A stretch of DNA of 64,000 nt from Acidimicrobiaceae bacterium. GTDB lineage: Bacteria > Actinomycetota > Acidimicrobiia > Acidimicrobiales > Ilumatobacteraceae. Under the pieces are notes generated by a model. The model was not told the origin of the DNA and ran no database searches. It saw only the letters and a program-made list of their open reading frames with translations. The stretch lies in assembly GCA_020637295.1 (NCBI GenBank), contig JACJWF010000005.1, positions 62,001 to 126,000 of the forward strand. Reading direction: 5' to 3'. Each line of letters starts with the position of its first letter. Position 1 is the first letter of the stretch. The position numbers and the translations under genes are program-made. Below are positions 25,407 through 35,789 of the stretch, piece by piece.

Positions 25407-26054
25407 ATGCTCTTCCGCCACAAGATGGAGATGGTGTCGCCGGAGGACGCCCTGCCCGGCCGCACCGACCAGACGATGCCCGTGCCCGCCGCCCACTTCG
25501 TGCTCGGCAACCCGCTCACCCCGCCCTGGCCGGAGGGGATGGCCACCGCCGTGTTCGGGATGGGCTGCTTCTGGGGTGCGGAGCGCAAGTTCTGGCAGCT
25601 CGACGGGGTGTACACCACCGCCGTCGGGTACGCCGGAGGGCACACCCCGAACCCGTCCTACGAGGAGACGTGCAGCGGCCGCACCGGCCACGCCGAAGTG
25701 GTGCTGGTGGTGTTCGACCCCTCGGTGGTTACCTACGAGCGCCTGCTGCAGGTGTTCTGGGAGAACCACGACCCCACCCAGGGCATGCGCCAGGGCAACG
25801 ACATGGGCACCCAGTACCGCAGCGCCGTGTACACCACCCACCCGTCGCAGGAGGCCGTGGTGGCCGCCACCCGGGCGATGTTCCAGGACCGCCTCTCCGG
25901 CGCCGGCTACGGCACCATCACCACCGAAGTGGCGCCGCTCGGCCAGTTCTTCTACGCCGAGCCGTACCACCAGCAGTACCTGGCCAAGAACCCCGACGGG
26001 TACTGCGGCATCGGCGGCACGGGCGTCAGCTGCCCGATCGGCCTCCAGGCCTGA
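25407..26054 (+). CDS. msrA: Peptide methionine-S-sulfoxide reductase MsrA
   Basis: 215 residues. The catalytic motif GCFWGAERKF contains the nucleophilic Cys. TAVGYAGGHTPNPSYEETCSGRTGHAE is conserved in MsrA (quoted parts: GYAGGHTPNPSYEE and TGHAE), and HDPTQGMRQGNDMGTQYRS is present in short blocks (NDMGTQYRS). It repairs S-methionine sulfoxide in proteins or free methionine, using thioredoxin. Length is normal for the family with an N-terminal extension. The C-terminal YCGIGGTGVSCP holds possible resolving cysteines. Confidence 0.93.
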   Translation: MLFRHKMEMVSPEDALPGRTDQTMPVPAAHFVLGNPLTPPWPEGMATAVFGMGCFWGAERKFWQLDGVYTTAVGYAGGHTPNPSYEETCSGRTGHAEVVLVVFDPSVVTYERLLQVFWENHDPTQGMRQGNDMGTQYRSAVYTTHPSQEAVVAATRAMFQDRLSGAGYGTITTEVAPLGQFFYAEPYHQQYLAKNPDGYCGIGGTGVSCPIGLQA

Positions 26055-26067
26055 CCCCGGCCGGTCA
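26052..26067. terminator. Palindrome joining convergent stop codons
   Basis: TGACC and GGTCA arms around CCGGCC contain the msrA TGA and the stop of the opposite gene. Similar TGACC...GGTCA pairs occur at 30884-30897 and 12869-12878. Confidence 0.35.
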
Positions 26068-26511
26068 CGCCGGCGCTGTGCCCCTGCCCTGCCATTCGGC
26101 GAGCGCGGCCTGGAGGTCCTCCAGCGAGCGGACCAGTCGGTGCAACGAGCACTCCATCATCAGGTTCACGACCTCGTGGGCGAAGCGGCTGCGCCAGTCC
26201 GTGTGCAGCCCGATCAGGTGCTTGCCGGTGGCGTAGGCGTACCCGAGCTCCCACGCCGTGCCGTCGTCGGTGGTGATGCCGTTGAGGTTGGCCACCACCA
26301 CGTCGCACTCGTCGATGCCACGCTTGTCGTTCTCGAAGATCTGGCGGACGTTGAACTCGTCCTTCGGCGGGTTGTCGCGGTGGGGGAGGAACGTGTCGAA
26401 CCCGGCGGCCGTCACCAGCGCGTCCACCTTCTCGATGAACCACCGCTCGCCCTCGTCGAACAGCGGGCCGGCCACGTAGGCACGCGGTCGGCGGGTGGCG
26501 TTGTCGGTCAT
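26065..26511 (-). CDS. Nucleoside 2-deoxyribosyltransferase
   Basis: 148 residues. The Rossmann-like NDT fold begins RAYVAGPLFDEGERWF, the nucleotide-binding CDVVVANLNG follows, and the catalytic Glu is in GTAWELGYAYATGK. Enzymes of this family exchange or hydrolyse the glycosidic bond of deoxynucleosides, and some act on nucleotides. The ATG overlaps the stop of the CaiB-like gene as ATGA, so it is the last gene of a four-gene operon whose other members give no hint of nucleoside metabolism. Confidence 0.85.
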   Translation of the reverse strand: MTDNATRRPRAYVAGPLFDEGERWFIEKVDALVTAAGFDTFLPHRDNPPKDEFNVRQIFENDKRGIDECDVVVANLNGITTDDGTAWELGYAYATGKHLIGLHTDWRSRFAHEVVNLMMECSLHRLVRSLEDLQAALAEWQGRGTAPA

Positions 26512-27647
26512 CGGTCCCATCCCTTCTCTCGGATCTCGGCGCCGTCGGCATCCATCGCCCGGCCCTGCCACTGGAGGCGGCCGGGCGTGGCGCTGAGCTT
26601 GGCGATCAGCCCCTGCATGGGGGTGCCGTCGAGCTCCACGATCGCCTCGCGGGCTTGGTAGTGCGGGTCGGCCGTGATGTCGGCGATGTCCATCACCGGA
26701 CCCACGGCCGCCTCCGCCTCGGCGAACGCAGCCAGCACCTCGTCGCGGGTACGGACCGCGCACCAGTCGCGCATGATGCCTTCCAGTTCCTCGCGGTGCT
26801 CCATGCGCGACACGAACGTGGCGAAGCGCGGGTCGTCGCCCACGCCGAGCAGGTTCAGCAGGCGGGCGGCCACCGAATCGCTGGAGGCGGACAGGCCGAC
26901 CCAGGCGCCATCGCTGCACTGGTAGGTGCCCCGCGGCACGGTGTACGGCAGGCCGGCACCGAGGCGGCCCTGCAGCTCGCCGGTGAGCCCGTAGAGCGTC
27001 ACCAACGGGCTCATGAACTGGAACAGGCTCTCGATCAGGGTGACGTCCACCACCTGCCCCACGCCGCTGTGCACGGCAACGAGTGTGGCGAAGGCCGCTG
27101 CCAGCCCGGTGAGTTCGTCGGTGAGCGCGATCGGGGGGAGGAGCGGTTGGCCACCCGGCTCGCCCGAGATGGCAGCCAGGCCGGACATGCTCTCGGCGAT
27201 GGTGGCGAACCCGGGCCGCTGCCGGTACGGGCCGGTCTGCCCGAAGCCGGTGACCCTGGTGACCACCAGGCGCGGATTGCGGGCGTGCAGCACGTCCGGC
27301 CCGAGGCCGAGACGCTCCAGGGTGCCCGGGCGGAAGTTCTCCACCAGCACGTCGGCCCCGTCGAGCAGCCGCCACAGCACGGCCAGGTCGTCGTCGGCCT
27401 TCAGATCCAGCGCGATGGTCCGCTTGTTGCGGTTGACCATCTTCCACCACATGCCGCTGCCGTCGCGCGGGTCGCGCCAGCCGAGGTTGCGCAGGCTGTC
27501 ACCGCCGTCCGGCCGCTCCACCTTGATGACTTCGGCGCCGAAGTCGGCAAGGTAGCGGGCACAGTTCGGCCCGGCGAGCACGGTGGACAGATCCACCACC
27601 CGCAGCCCGGCCAGCGGTGCCGCCGGAGTGTCCGCCGGCACGTTCAC
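26508..27647 (-). CDS. CaiB/BaiF-family (class III) CoA transferase
   Basis: 379 residues. The N-terminal LAGLRVVDLSTVLAGPNCARYLADFGAEVIKVE is diagnostic (short form: VVDLSTVLAGP, GAEVIKVE). The catalytic Asp lies in the region VVDVTLIESLFQF. NRNKRTIALDLK and VENFRPGTLERLGLG are conserved. The enzyme moves CoA between carboxylic acids. Substrates are not predictable. The GTG at 27647 overlaps the previous stop as GTGA. Confidence 0.9.
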   Translation of the reverse strand: MNVPADTPAAPLAGLRVVDLSTVLAGPNCARYLADFGAEVIKVERPDGGDSLRNLGWRDPRDGSGMWWKMVNRNKRTIALDLKADDDLAVLWRLLDGADVLVENFRPGTLERLGLGPDVLHARNPRLVVTRVTGFGQTGPYRQRPGFATIAESMSGLAAISGEPGGQPLLPPIALTDELTGLAAAFATLVAVHSGVGQVVDVTLIESLFQFMSPLVTLYGLTGELQGRLGAGLPYTVPRGTYQCSDGAWVGLSASSDSVAARLLNLLGVGDDPRFATFVSRMEHREELEGIMRDWCAVRTRDEVLAAFAEAEAAVGPVMDIADITADPHYQAREAIVELDGTPMQGLIAKLSATPGRLQWQGRAMDADGAEIREKGWDR

Positions 27648-28258
27648 GACAGGGCGTTGTAGCCGTCGGGCAGGTTGGCCCGGCCGGTGAGCGCGAGGAT
27701 CAGCGTGATCGGTGACGCCAACTGCACCAGCACGTCCAGCACGATGCGCGACGTGTCCGGGTGCAGCTCGGCCATCTGCCCCGTGGCCCGCTGGAGGTCC
27801 AGCGTGTGCACGCCTGCCTCCACCACGCGGGTGGCGAGGTACTCGATCAGCGTGATCTGCCCGGCGAACGTGTTGACCGGCTCGTCGTCCGCCGTGGCCG
27901 CCACGAGCGCCAGCACCTGTTCCACCGTGGCTTCCGCCTCGCCGACCGGGTCGAACAGTTGGCGCCCCGCCTGGCGGGCGCGATGCAGGACACCACGGTG
28001 GACGTCCGGGTCCGCCAAGGCCACCTGGTAGTACTCGGTGGCGTCGGCGAGGATTCGGTCCGTGCTGGGCTCGGCGGCGAGGTAGCCCTCCACCGTGATG
28101 AACGCTCGCAGGGTGTGGGCGGCCAGTTCGCGGACGCTCCACTCGCCGAGTGCCCCCGGTCGGTCCCACTGCTCGGGGCCGACGGCCCCCAGGGTGGTGA
28201 GGAAGCTGGAGGCAGCCTGATGGAAGGCGGCTCTCACCGCAGCGGGATCGTGCAGCAT
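27644..28258 (-). CDS. Mycothiol-dependent maleylpyruvate isomerase-like (DinB-fold) protein
   Basis: 204 residues. The four-helix DinB/MDMPI metal-binding fold is recognisable from GEWSVRELAAHTLRAF, which places a His ligand, and ATRVVEAGVHTLDLQRA, which supplies the second metal-binding segment. Actinobacterial members use mycothiol for isomerisation or detoxification. It overlaps the metallophosphoesterase gene by 25 bases and the CaiB-like gene by 4. Confidence 0.8.
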   Translation of the reverse strand: MLHDPAAVRAAFHQAASSFLTTLGAVGPEQWDRPGALGEWSVRELAAHTLRAFITVEGYLAAEPSTDRILADATEYYQVALADPDVHRGVLHRARQAGRQLFDPVGEAEATVEQVLALVAATADDEPVNTFAGQITLIEYLATRVVEAGVHTLDLQRATGQMAELHPDTSRIVLDVLVQLASPITLILALTGRANLPDGYNALS

Positions 28259-29238
28259 CGGTCCTCCAGGGTACCGAGGGCGTAGGTCTCGTAGTCCACC
28301 CCGAAGTCCGAGTACAGGTGGCGGCAGCGTTCGCTCCAGGCCAGCGCGGCCGGCGCCGAGATGCGGTGGACCACCTGGGTGATGCCGCCCTCGTACACGC
28401 GGTACTCCGCCCAGGTGCCGGGGAAGTCCTTCACGCAGCCGATCTCGATGCTCGGCGCGCCGCACGGCATGAACCGGCGGCGGTGGCGGTGGGTGTGCCC
28501 GGCGGTGTAGGCCAGCAGCGCGGGCCGGCGGGTGAAGACGTCGGCGAGGGCGTCGCTGGCATCCGGGTGCAACCCGAAGTAGTCGTCGCCGCGGTGGGCG
28601 TCCGGCGCGCCCAGCCACTGCTGGTGGTGGCCCATCACCAGAACCGGCCGGTCGGCTTCCGCGGCGACGGTGTCCAGCCACTCCAACTGCTCGGGCCGCA
28701 GGGTGCCGGTGGTCTCCCACGGGATCACGGTGTCCAGCAGGGCCACGGCCACGCCGGGCAGCACGATGAGCTGATCGCCGGCGTACTGCGCCTGCCCGTG
28801 GTACGCGTCGTGGTTGCCGCGCACCACGTGCAGCCGCTCGCCGAACGCAATGCGGTAGCAGGCGTCGAACGCAGCCCACTCCTCCGGCTGCCCATCCGCC
28901 GACAGGTCACCCTTCACCACCACGGCGTCCGGGGCGGCGGCCGCGATCTCGTCGGCGGCCGCCCGGTTCATCGTCTCGGGGTAGGGCGGCTCGCCCGGCT
29001 GGCTGCGCTGGATGGGGCCGTCGGGGTGGTCGTCGATCCGCCCGCACTCGACCTCGCCGAAGTGCACGTCGTTCACCGTGGCGACGCGGCACAGCATCTC
29101 GCCGCCCGGGCGGGCCAGCGTGCGCACCTCGGTGCCGAACAGTTGGTAGGTGGTGGCCGGCTGGAGGTGCTCGGCGCGCAGCACCTGCAGGCCGTCGTGG
29201 GCCACGGCGAGGTCCTCGCCGACGGTGGTCACCTCCAT
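28234..29238 (-). CDS. Calcineurin-like metallophosphoesterase
   Basis: 334 residues. The full metal-site set is visible: DVHFGE (DxH), KGDLS (GD), RGNHDAY (GNHD), GHHQQW (GHxQ) and AGHTHRH (GHxH). The first 45 residues form a short beta-rich lead, possibly a fibronectin-like remnant. There is no signal peptide, so it is cytosolic. Substrates may be phosphodiesters or nucleotides. The ATG at 29238 is the first gene of the operon. TACGGT lies upstream, together with a tiny overlapping reading frame (start at 29252). Confidence 0.87.
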   Translation of the reverse strand: MEVTTVGEDLAVAHDGLQVLRAEHLQPATTYQLFGTEVRTLARPGGEMLCRVATVNDVHFGEVECGRIDDHPDGPIQRSQPGEPPYPETMNRAAADEIAAAAPDAVVVKGDLSADGQPEEWAAFDACYRIAFGERLHVVRGNHDAYHGQAQYAGDQLIVLPGVAVALLDTVIPWETTGTLRPEQLEWLDTVAAEADRPVLVMGHHQQWLGAPDAHRGDDYFGLHPDASDALADVFTRRPALLAYTAGHTHRHRRRFMPCGAPSIEIGCVKDFPGTWAEYRVYEGGITQVVHRISAPAALAWSERCRHLYSDFGVDYETYALGTLEDRCCTIPLR

Positions 29239-29347
29239 GTGCGGCGCTCCATGCGGCCACCGTACCGCGCCGCGGAAAGAAGGGTCGGAAGTCCATGCCA
29301 CTCTCCGTGGCGTAGTCATTACACTGCCTTGCCAAGTGGACGGACAC

Positions 29348-30886
29348 GTGACGGTGAATCCTGTGGCACTGCCCCCTGGGCGGACCGCCACCCGCGACGC
29401 CGTGGCACCGGCGCGGCTGCACACCGTCGCCGCACTGGTCACTGCCATCCTGCTCGTGCTGGTCGTCGGCGGGTCGCTGTTGGACGGCAGCGCCGGGTCC
29501 ATCTCCTATGTCGCCTCGCTCGGGGCAACGGCGTTGGTGGTCCTGTTCGTCGCCGCCATCCAGCGGGCCCAGGCCCAGGCCTGGCGGCTGGTGGGGATCG
29601 GCCTCACGGGCTGGGCCGCCACCGGCTTCCTCGTGGTGCTCAAGTACGAGGTCGAGGTGGGCTCCATCCCGGACCTGGTGATCTACCTCGGTTACACCCT
29701 CAGCTACCTGCCGTGCCTGTTCGGCTTCGCCGAGTTGGCCGATGGCCAGGTGCGCGTGCGGCGCTGGAGCGGCCTGGCGGACGGCCTGCTGGTGTTCCTC
29801 GTGATCTATGGGGTGCTGTGGCTGCTGGTGGTGGAGCAGTACGCGTACGACTCGGACCTGTCACGGCTGGACCGGGCCTTCAGCGCGCTCTACCCGGCGG
29901 GCGACATCGCGCTGGTGATGCTGGCGGTGCGAATCTGGTCCAGCCGTTCTGCCCGCCGCCGTGTCGCCCTGCTGCTGGTGGTGGGCTCGTCATGCGCGGC
30001 CGTCGCCGACCTCCTGCTGCTCGTCGACTACCTGGTGAACCCGGACGGCTCCTACGTGCTGCCCGACGTGCTCTACCTCGGCGGCCTCTCCGTGCTCGGC
30101 CTGGCGGCGCTGTGGAGCCTGCTGCCGGCGCCGCCGCCGGTGACGGTGCACCAACGCGGCACGCGCCGCATGCCGCTGCTGGTCACCGCTGCCGCCGTGG
30201 TGCCCGCCCTGTTGCTGCTCGGCATCGCCACCATCAGCGACCGTTCGGTGGAGGTCGTGCCCGTGGCGCTGTGGGTGACGCTGCTGGTCGTCGTGCTGGT
30301 CGCCCGCAGCGTGGTCGGCGCCCGGGCATTGGAACGGGCCCATCAGCAGGCGTTGTGGATGGCCTCCCACGACCTGTCCACCGGCGCACTGCGGCGCCAG
30401 GCGTTCCACCACGAGATCTCGGAGGGCAGCCTGCGCGACCGGTCGGGCACGGTGATCGTGGTCGAGGTGCTGGGCCTGCAGCAGGTGGCGGACCGCGACG
30501 GTTTGGACGCGGTGGACAGCGTGCTGGAGGCGACGGCGGCCCGGCTGAGGGCGACGGTGGGCAGCGATGCGGTGCTCGCCCGGCTGGCCAACGAGCGCTT
30601 CGTGGTGTTCCTGCGGGCCGGCGACCTCGGCCGCGGCAGGCAGGTGGCGCACGCGCTGGAGCGGTCGCTCGGTGAGGGGGTCGCCGTCGGTGGCGGCGGG
30701 GTGGTGCAGCCGCACGTCGTCGGCGGGGTGGCCCAGGCCGACGGGGCGGTGATCGACGTGGATGCCGGCGTGCGCCGCGCCACCGCCGCCATGCGCCGGG
30801 CACGCACGCTGGGCACCACCCGCCTGCTGTTCGACGCCGACCTGGCCGGTGTGCCGGAGGACCCCAGCAGCACCGTGGCCGTCTGA
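29348..30886 (+). CDS. Multi-spanning membrane protein with degenerate GGDEF domain
   Basis: 512 residues. About nine or ten hydrophobic helices run from residue 25 to about 320 (MHYT/MASE-like sensor architecture), followed by a C-terminal domain of GGDEF shape beginning QALWMASHDLSTGALRRQAF. The signature site reads ANERF instead of GGDEF, so diguanylate cyclase activity is unlikely. It may bind nucleotide or act as a signalling partner. A GTG at 29348 and another at 29354 are both possible starts. Confidence 0.75.
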   Translation: MTVNPVALPPGRTATRDAVAPARLHTVAALVTAILLVLVVGGSLLDGSAGSISYVASLGATALVVLFVAAIQRAQAQAWRLVGIGLTGWAATGFLVVLKYEVEVGSIPDLVIYLGYTLSYLPCLFGFAELADGQVRVRRWSGLADGLLVFLVIYGVLWLLVVEQYAYDSDLSRLDRAFSALYPAGDIALVMLAVRIWSSRSARRRVALLLVVGSSCAAVADLLLLVDYLVNPDGSYVLPDVLYLGGLSVLGLAALWSLLPAPPPVTVHQRGTRRMPLLVTAAAVVPALLLLGIATISDRSVEVVPVALWVTLLVVVLVARSVVGARALERAHQQALWMASHDLSTGALRRQAFHHEISEGSLRDRSGTVIVVEVLGLQQVADRDGLDAVDSVLEATAARLRATVGSDAVLARLANERFVVFLRAGDLGRGRQVAHALERSLGEGVAVGGGGVVQPHVVGGVAQADGAVIDVDAGVRRATAAMRRARTLGTTRLLFDADLAGVPEDPSSTVAV

Positions 30887-30898
30887 CCGACGGGTCAG
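30883..30898. terminator. Hairpin spanning convergent stop codons
   Basis: CTGACC and GGTCAG pair around GACG. Both the TGA of the GGDEF-like gene and the stop of the carboxylase epsilon gene lie in the stem. Confidence 0.4.
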
Positions 30899-31089
30899 CG
30901 GAAGGGGCGGTCCCGGCGGGCGGCCAGCGGCTTGGCCCACCACCGCCCACTGAACCGCCAGGTGGGGGCACGGCGGGCGGCGTCCTCGGCGGCCATCACC
31001 ATCGGCTTCGGCCACAGCACCTCGGTGGCTGCCGCAATGGCGACGGCCTCCTCATCGGACGGCACCGGCGTGATCTCAGACTGCGTCAT
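30895..31089 (-). CDS. Acyl-CoA carboxylase epsilon subunit
   Basis: A 64-residue protein immediately downstream of the carboxylase beta subunit gene (9 bases between). It has the pattern of the actinobacterial epsilon subunit: an acidic N-terminus (PSDEEAVAIAAATEVL) and a basic, Trp-rich C-terminus (WRFSGRWWAKPLAARRD). Epsilon subunits stabilise the alpha-beta complex. The assignment rests on size, position and composition. Confidence 0.75.
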   Translation of the reverse strand: MTQSEITPVPSDEEAVAIAAATEVLWPKPMVMAAEDAARRAPTWRFSGRWWAKPLAARRDRPFR

Positions 31090-31098
31090 GGCGGACCG

Positions 31099-32640
<1,542 letters not shown>

Positions 32641-32736
32641 GGGGTTCCCTGTCACGTCGGGCAACGCTAGTTCCCCGGACCCCGCCGCTCCACCTTGCCG
32701 CCCATGTCCCGCCCGGCATGGTGCGAGGATGGGGCG

Positions 32737-33822
32737 GTGACGCTCCCGCTGGAACCCCCGATCGCCCCCATGCTGGCCAAGCTGTCCGACACGATTCCGG
32801 ACGGCGACGGCTGGTTGTACGAGCCGAAGTGGGACGGCTTCCGCTGCATCGTCTTCCGCGACGGCGACTCCATCGAGCTGTCCAGCCGCAACGAGCGCCC
32901 GTTCAACCGCTACTTCCCCGAACTGCTGCAACCGCTGCTGGCCGGTCTGCCGGACCGCTGCGTGGTGGACGGGGAGATCGTGCTGCCCGCGGCGGACGGG
33001 CGGGGGCTGGACTTCGACGCCCTCCAGCAGCGGATCCATCCGGCGGAGAGCCGGGTCCGCCGCCTGGCCGCCGAGACTCCCGCCAGCTTCGTGGCCTTCG
33101 ACCTGCTGGCCCTCGGCGACGAGGCACTGCTGTCCACCCCGCTGGCGGAGCGGCGTGCCCGGCTCGACGGCGTGCTCGCCGAGGCCCAACCGCCGCTGTA
33201 CCTGTGCCCGTCCACCGGCGACCCCGCGGTGGCTGCCCGGTGGTTCACCGAATTCGAGGGTGCCGGCCTGGACGGGGTGATCGCCAAGCGGGTGGCCGAC
33301 CCATACACGCCGGACAAGCGCACGCTGGTGAAGGTGAAGCACCGCCGGACGGCGGACTGCGTGATCGCCGGCTACCGCATCCACAAGGACGGCAAGGGGG
33401 TCGGCTCCCTCCTGCTCGGGCTGTACGACGACGAGGGCACGCTCCACCATGTGGGCGTGACGGCATCGTTCACCGCGAAGTTCCGCACTCAGCTGTTGGA
33501 GGAGCTGGAGCCACTGACCCACGGCGCGCTCGAGGGTCACCCGTGGCGGAGCTGGGCGGAGTGGATGGCCGCAGCCGCGGACAGCGGGCAGCGGATGCCT
33601 GGCGGCGGCAGCCGGTGGAACGCGGGGAAGGACCTCAGCTGGGTGCCGCTGCGCATCGAGCGGGTGGCCGAGGTGACGTTCGGGCAGCTGCAGGAGGGCC
33701 GCTTCCGGCACGGCAGCACGTTCCTGCGCTGGCGGGAGGACCGCACGCCGGAGAGTTGCCGCTACGACCAGCTGGAAGTGGCCAGCCCGGTGCCGTTCGA
33801 GCGGCTGGTGGCGCGGCCCTGA
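32737..33822 (+). CDS. ATP-dependent DNA ligase, LigC-like
   Basis: 361 residues: an adenylation domain with the nucleotidyl lysine in EPKWDGFRC (KxDGxR), VVDGEIVLP (motif III), FVAFDLLAL (IIIa), GVIAKR (IV) and LVKVKHRRTADC (V), then an OB domain. There is no polymerase or nuclease domain, so it matches stand-alone LigC-type ligases rather than LigD. These seal nicks in repair. The GTG at 32737 is the first start consistent with the conserved N-terminus (PPIAPMLAKL). No Ku gene is nearby. Confidence 0.9.
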   Translation: MTLPLEPPIAPMLAKLSDTIPDGDGWLYEPKWDGFRCIVFRDGDSIELSSRNERPFNRYFPELLQPLLAGLPDRCVVDGEIVLPAADGRGLDFDALQQRIHPAESRVRRLAAETPASFVAFDLLALGDEALLSTPLAERRARLDGVLAEAQPPLYLCPSTGDPAVAARWFTEFEGAGLDGVIAKRVADPYTPDKRTLVKVKHRRTADCVIAGYRIHKDGKGVGSLLLGLYDDEGTLHHVGVTASFTAKFRTQLLEELEPLTHGALEGHPWRSWAEWMAAAADSGQRMPGGGSRWNAGKDLSWVPLRIERVAEVTFGQLQEGRFRHGSTFLRWREDRTPESCRYDQLEVASPVPFERLVARP

Positions 33823-33839
33823 CCTGACCGGCGGCCCCG

Positions 33840-35660
33840 TCAGCCGGAGCTGGCGGTGACGCCCTCGCCGCTGACGAACACGTTCTCCCGCGCCACCTCC
33901 TGGGTGCCGATGCGCACGATCACCGTCCAGACGCCCGGCACGTCCAGCGAGAAGCCCGCGGACTTCGGCAGCACCACCGAACCGGTGCCGGTGAGCGGGA
34001 TGGTGTGGATGGTGAGGCCGCCGATCGCGCTGCCGGGCGGGGCGATGAAGTCCACGGCCAGGCCGCTGAGGCCCTCGGTGGGCTGGTTGACCTCGATGAG
34101 CACGTCGCTGAGGCCGACCTCCTCGGTGAACGCGACGTCGATCTCGGCGTTCAGTGCGGTGTTGGCGAACCGGTGCACCGGCCCGAGGTCGTAGGCGGAG
34201 CGGGGGGAAGCCGCCAACCCGGCGGGGGCCAGCGTCAGCAGCCACGCCGTCAGGAGCAGGACCACGACGCCGAGCACAGTCTCGAAGCGCAGCACGCGGC
34301 GCAACCGGTTGGCCAGCGGCAGGGTCATGGTGTGGGCGCGCGCCGCCCGCTGGTTGATGAACCGTCGCGCCTCGAGGCCGATGAACACCATCGCCGCGAC
34401 GAACAGCGCCTTCACGATCAGCACGAGGCCGTGGTTGGTGCTGAAGATGCTGCCCTGGTCCAGCCGGAACATCAGCCCCACGCCGGTGACCACGGTGAGT
34501 ACGAGCGCGGGGGTGGACAGGCGGGCGAAGCCGCGCACGGCGTGGAGCAGGTCCTCCTCGCCGGGCCCGCTGAGCACCACCATCACCAGCAACCACAGGC
34601 CGCCGATCCACACGGCCATCGCCAGTGCATGGATCAGCCCGACACCGATCTCGATCATCCCGAACCCGTCGCGGGAGAACGCCATGGTGGCGACGGCCAG
34701 GGCGGGCGCGCCCAAAGCCGGCAGTTGGTTGGCCGGGTCGATGGCGCGCTCGGGCTGGAGCACCACGTAGGCGCAGACGATCACCAGCAGGAAGCGGACG
34801 AGCGCGGCCTTGCCCGCGGTGGTGTCCAGCAGGTCGCCCCAGGCGGTGGGGGGCAACGACGAGCCGAGGCCCTTGCCGGTGATCTGGGCGGTGAGCGCGC
34901 CGGCGAACAGCGCCGTGGCGACGAGGGTGAGCAGCCAGGTGATCCGCAGGAAGCGCACCGTCAGCAGGTACTCCACGCCTTCGGGCCAGGCGGCGGCGAT
35001 GACGACCAGCGACCCCAGCAGCACGGCCACGCCGAGGTTGCTGAGCAGCCGGAACAGCGCCAGCGGCCCCTGCGACGAGGTGCTGCCGGTGTCCTCGCCG
35101 TCGGCCGTCCCGCTGCCCGAGCCGCCTCCCGAGGGAGCGGTGGTGGTGACGGTCGTGGTGGAGGTGGTGGCCGCGCCGGTGCCGTCCGTGCCGACCGGCG
35201 TGGTGCCGCCGGTGTCCGGGATGGTGGTGGTCGTGGTGACGACGGGGTCGGCGGTGATCGTGAAGCTGATCGAGCCGCTGCCCGCCGGCTGCAGGTTGGT
35301 GTCGGTGATCTGCCAGGCGACGTTGCAGACGCCCTTGCCCAGGGTGGACGGCACGCTGACGGACAGGGTGACGCGATCGCTGAGCAGGACGGGGCTCCCC
35401 AGCGGGACGGGTGTGGCGTCGCCGCCCGCCGGCCCGCACGTCATCGTGACGGTGTTGGTGGTGCCCAACTGGTTGGCGAACTGCAACGACACCGTGGACG
35501 GTGCCTGTTCGACGCTGGCGCCGTTCTCGGGGGACGACGTGACGATGGGGTTGTCGGCGGCGAACGAGGGGCTCGCGGGGATGGCAGCGACAAGGCCACC
35601 GGCGAGGATGGCGAGCAGCCAGCGCAGCGCTGGGCGAGCGGGGAGGCGTCGTGCGTTCAT
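33840..35660 (-). CDS. CopC/CopD-like copper-resistance membrane protein, CopC ligand lost
   Basis: 606 residues. A signal peptide ends near SFAADNP, followed by a CopC-like beta domain (IVTSSPENGASVEQAPSTVSLQF). A Thr/Gly-rich linker leads to about eight CopD-like membrane helices (residues about 210-470) and a C-terminal beta domain. CopC proteins bind copper through a His that is the first residue after the signal peptide. Here that position reads Ala-Asp-Asn, so the usual Cu(II) site is absent. Copper transport is therefore doubtful and the protein may have another role. Confidence 0.8.
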   Translation of the reverse strand: MNARRLPARPALRWLLAILAGGLVAAIPASPSFAADNPIVTSSPENGASVEQAPSTVSLQFANQLGTTNTVTMTCGPAGGDATPVPLGSPVLLSDRVTLSVSVPSTLGKGVCNVAWQITDTNLQPAGSGSISFTITADPVVTTTTTIPDTGGTTPVGTDGTGAATTSTTTVTTTAPSGGGSGSGTADGEDTGSTSSQGPLALFRLLSNLGVAVLLGSLVVIAAAWPEGVEYLLTVRFLRITWLLTLVATALFAGALTAQITGKGLGSSLPPTAWGDLLDTTAGKAALVRFLLVIVCAYVVLQPERAIDPANQLPALGAPALAVATMAFSRDGFGMIEIGVGLIHALAMAVWIGGLWLLVMVVLSGPGEEDLLHAVRGFARLSTPALVLTVVTGVGLMFRLDQGSIFSTNHGLVLIVKALFVAAMVFIGLEARRFINQRAARAHTMTLPLANRLRRVLRFETVLGVVVLLLTAWLLTLAPAGLAASPRSAYDLGPVHRFANTALNAEIDVAFTEEVGLSDVLIEVNQPTEGLSGLAVDFIAPPGSAIGGLTIHTIPLTGTGSVVLPKSAGFSLDVPGVWTVIVRIGTQEVARENVFVSGEGVTASSG

Positions 35661-35776
35661 CGCAGTGCTGCAACGCTAGCCACCGGGGGTGCGAGTCGGG
35701 TGGGCACGTCGCCACGGAGGGGGTCGGCCGGCCCCTGCCGGCGTGCCCCCGGGCTTCGGGTGTCACGCCCCCTGGG

Positions 35777-35782
35777 TAGAGT
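35777..35782 (+). promoter_or_regulatory. -10 hexamer TAGAGT before dnaX
   Basis: It ends 7 bases before the ATG at 35790. Confidence 0.55.
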
Positions 35783-35789
35783 CGCAGCG

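Noticed and set aside
35661..35789. SRP (4.5S) RNA gene upstream of dnaX
   Set aside because: In some actinobacteria ffs lies near dnaX, but the conserved GGAAGG/AGCA apical loop is absent here.
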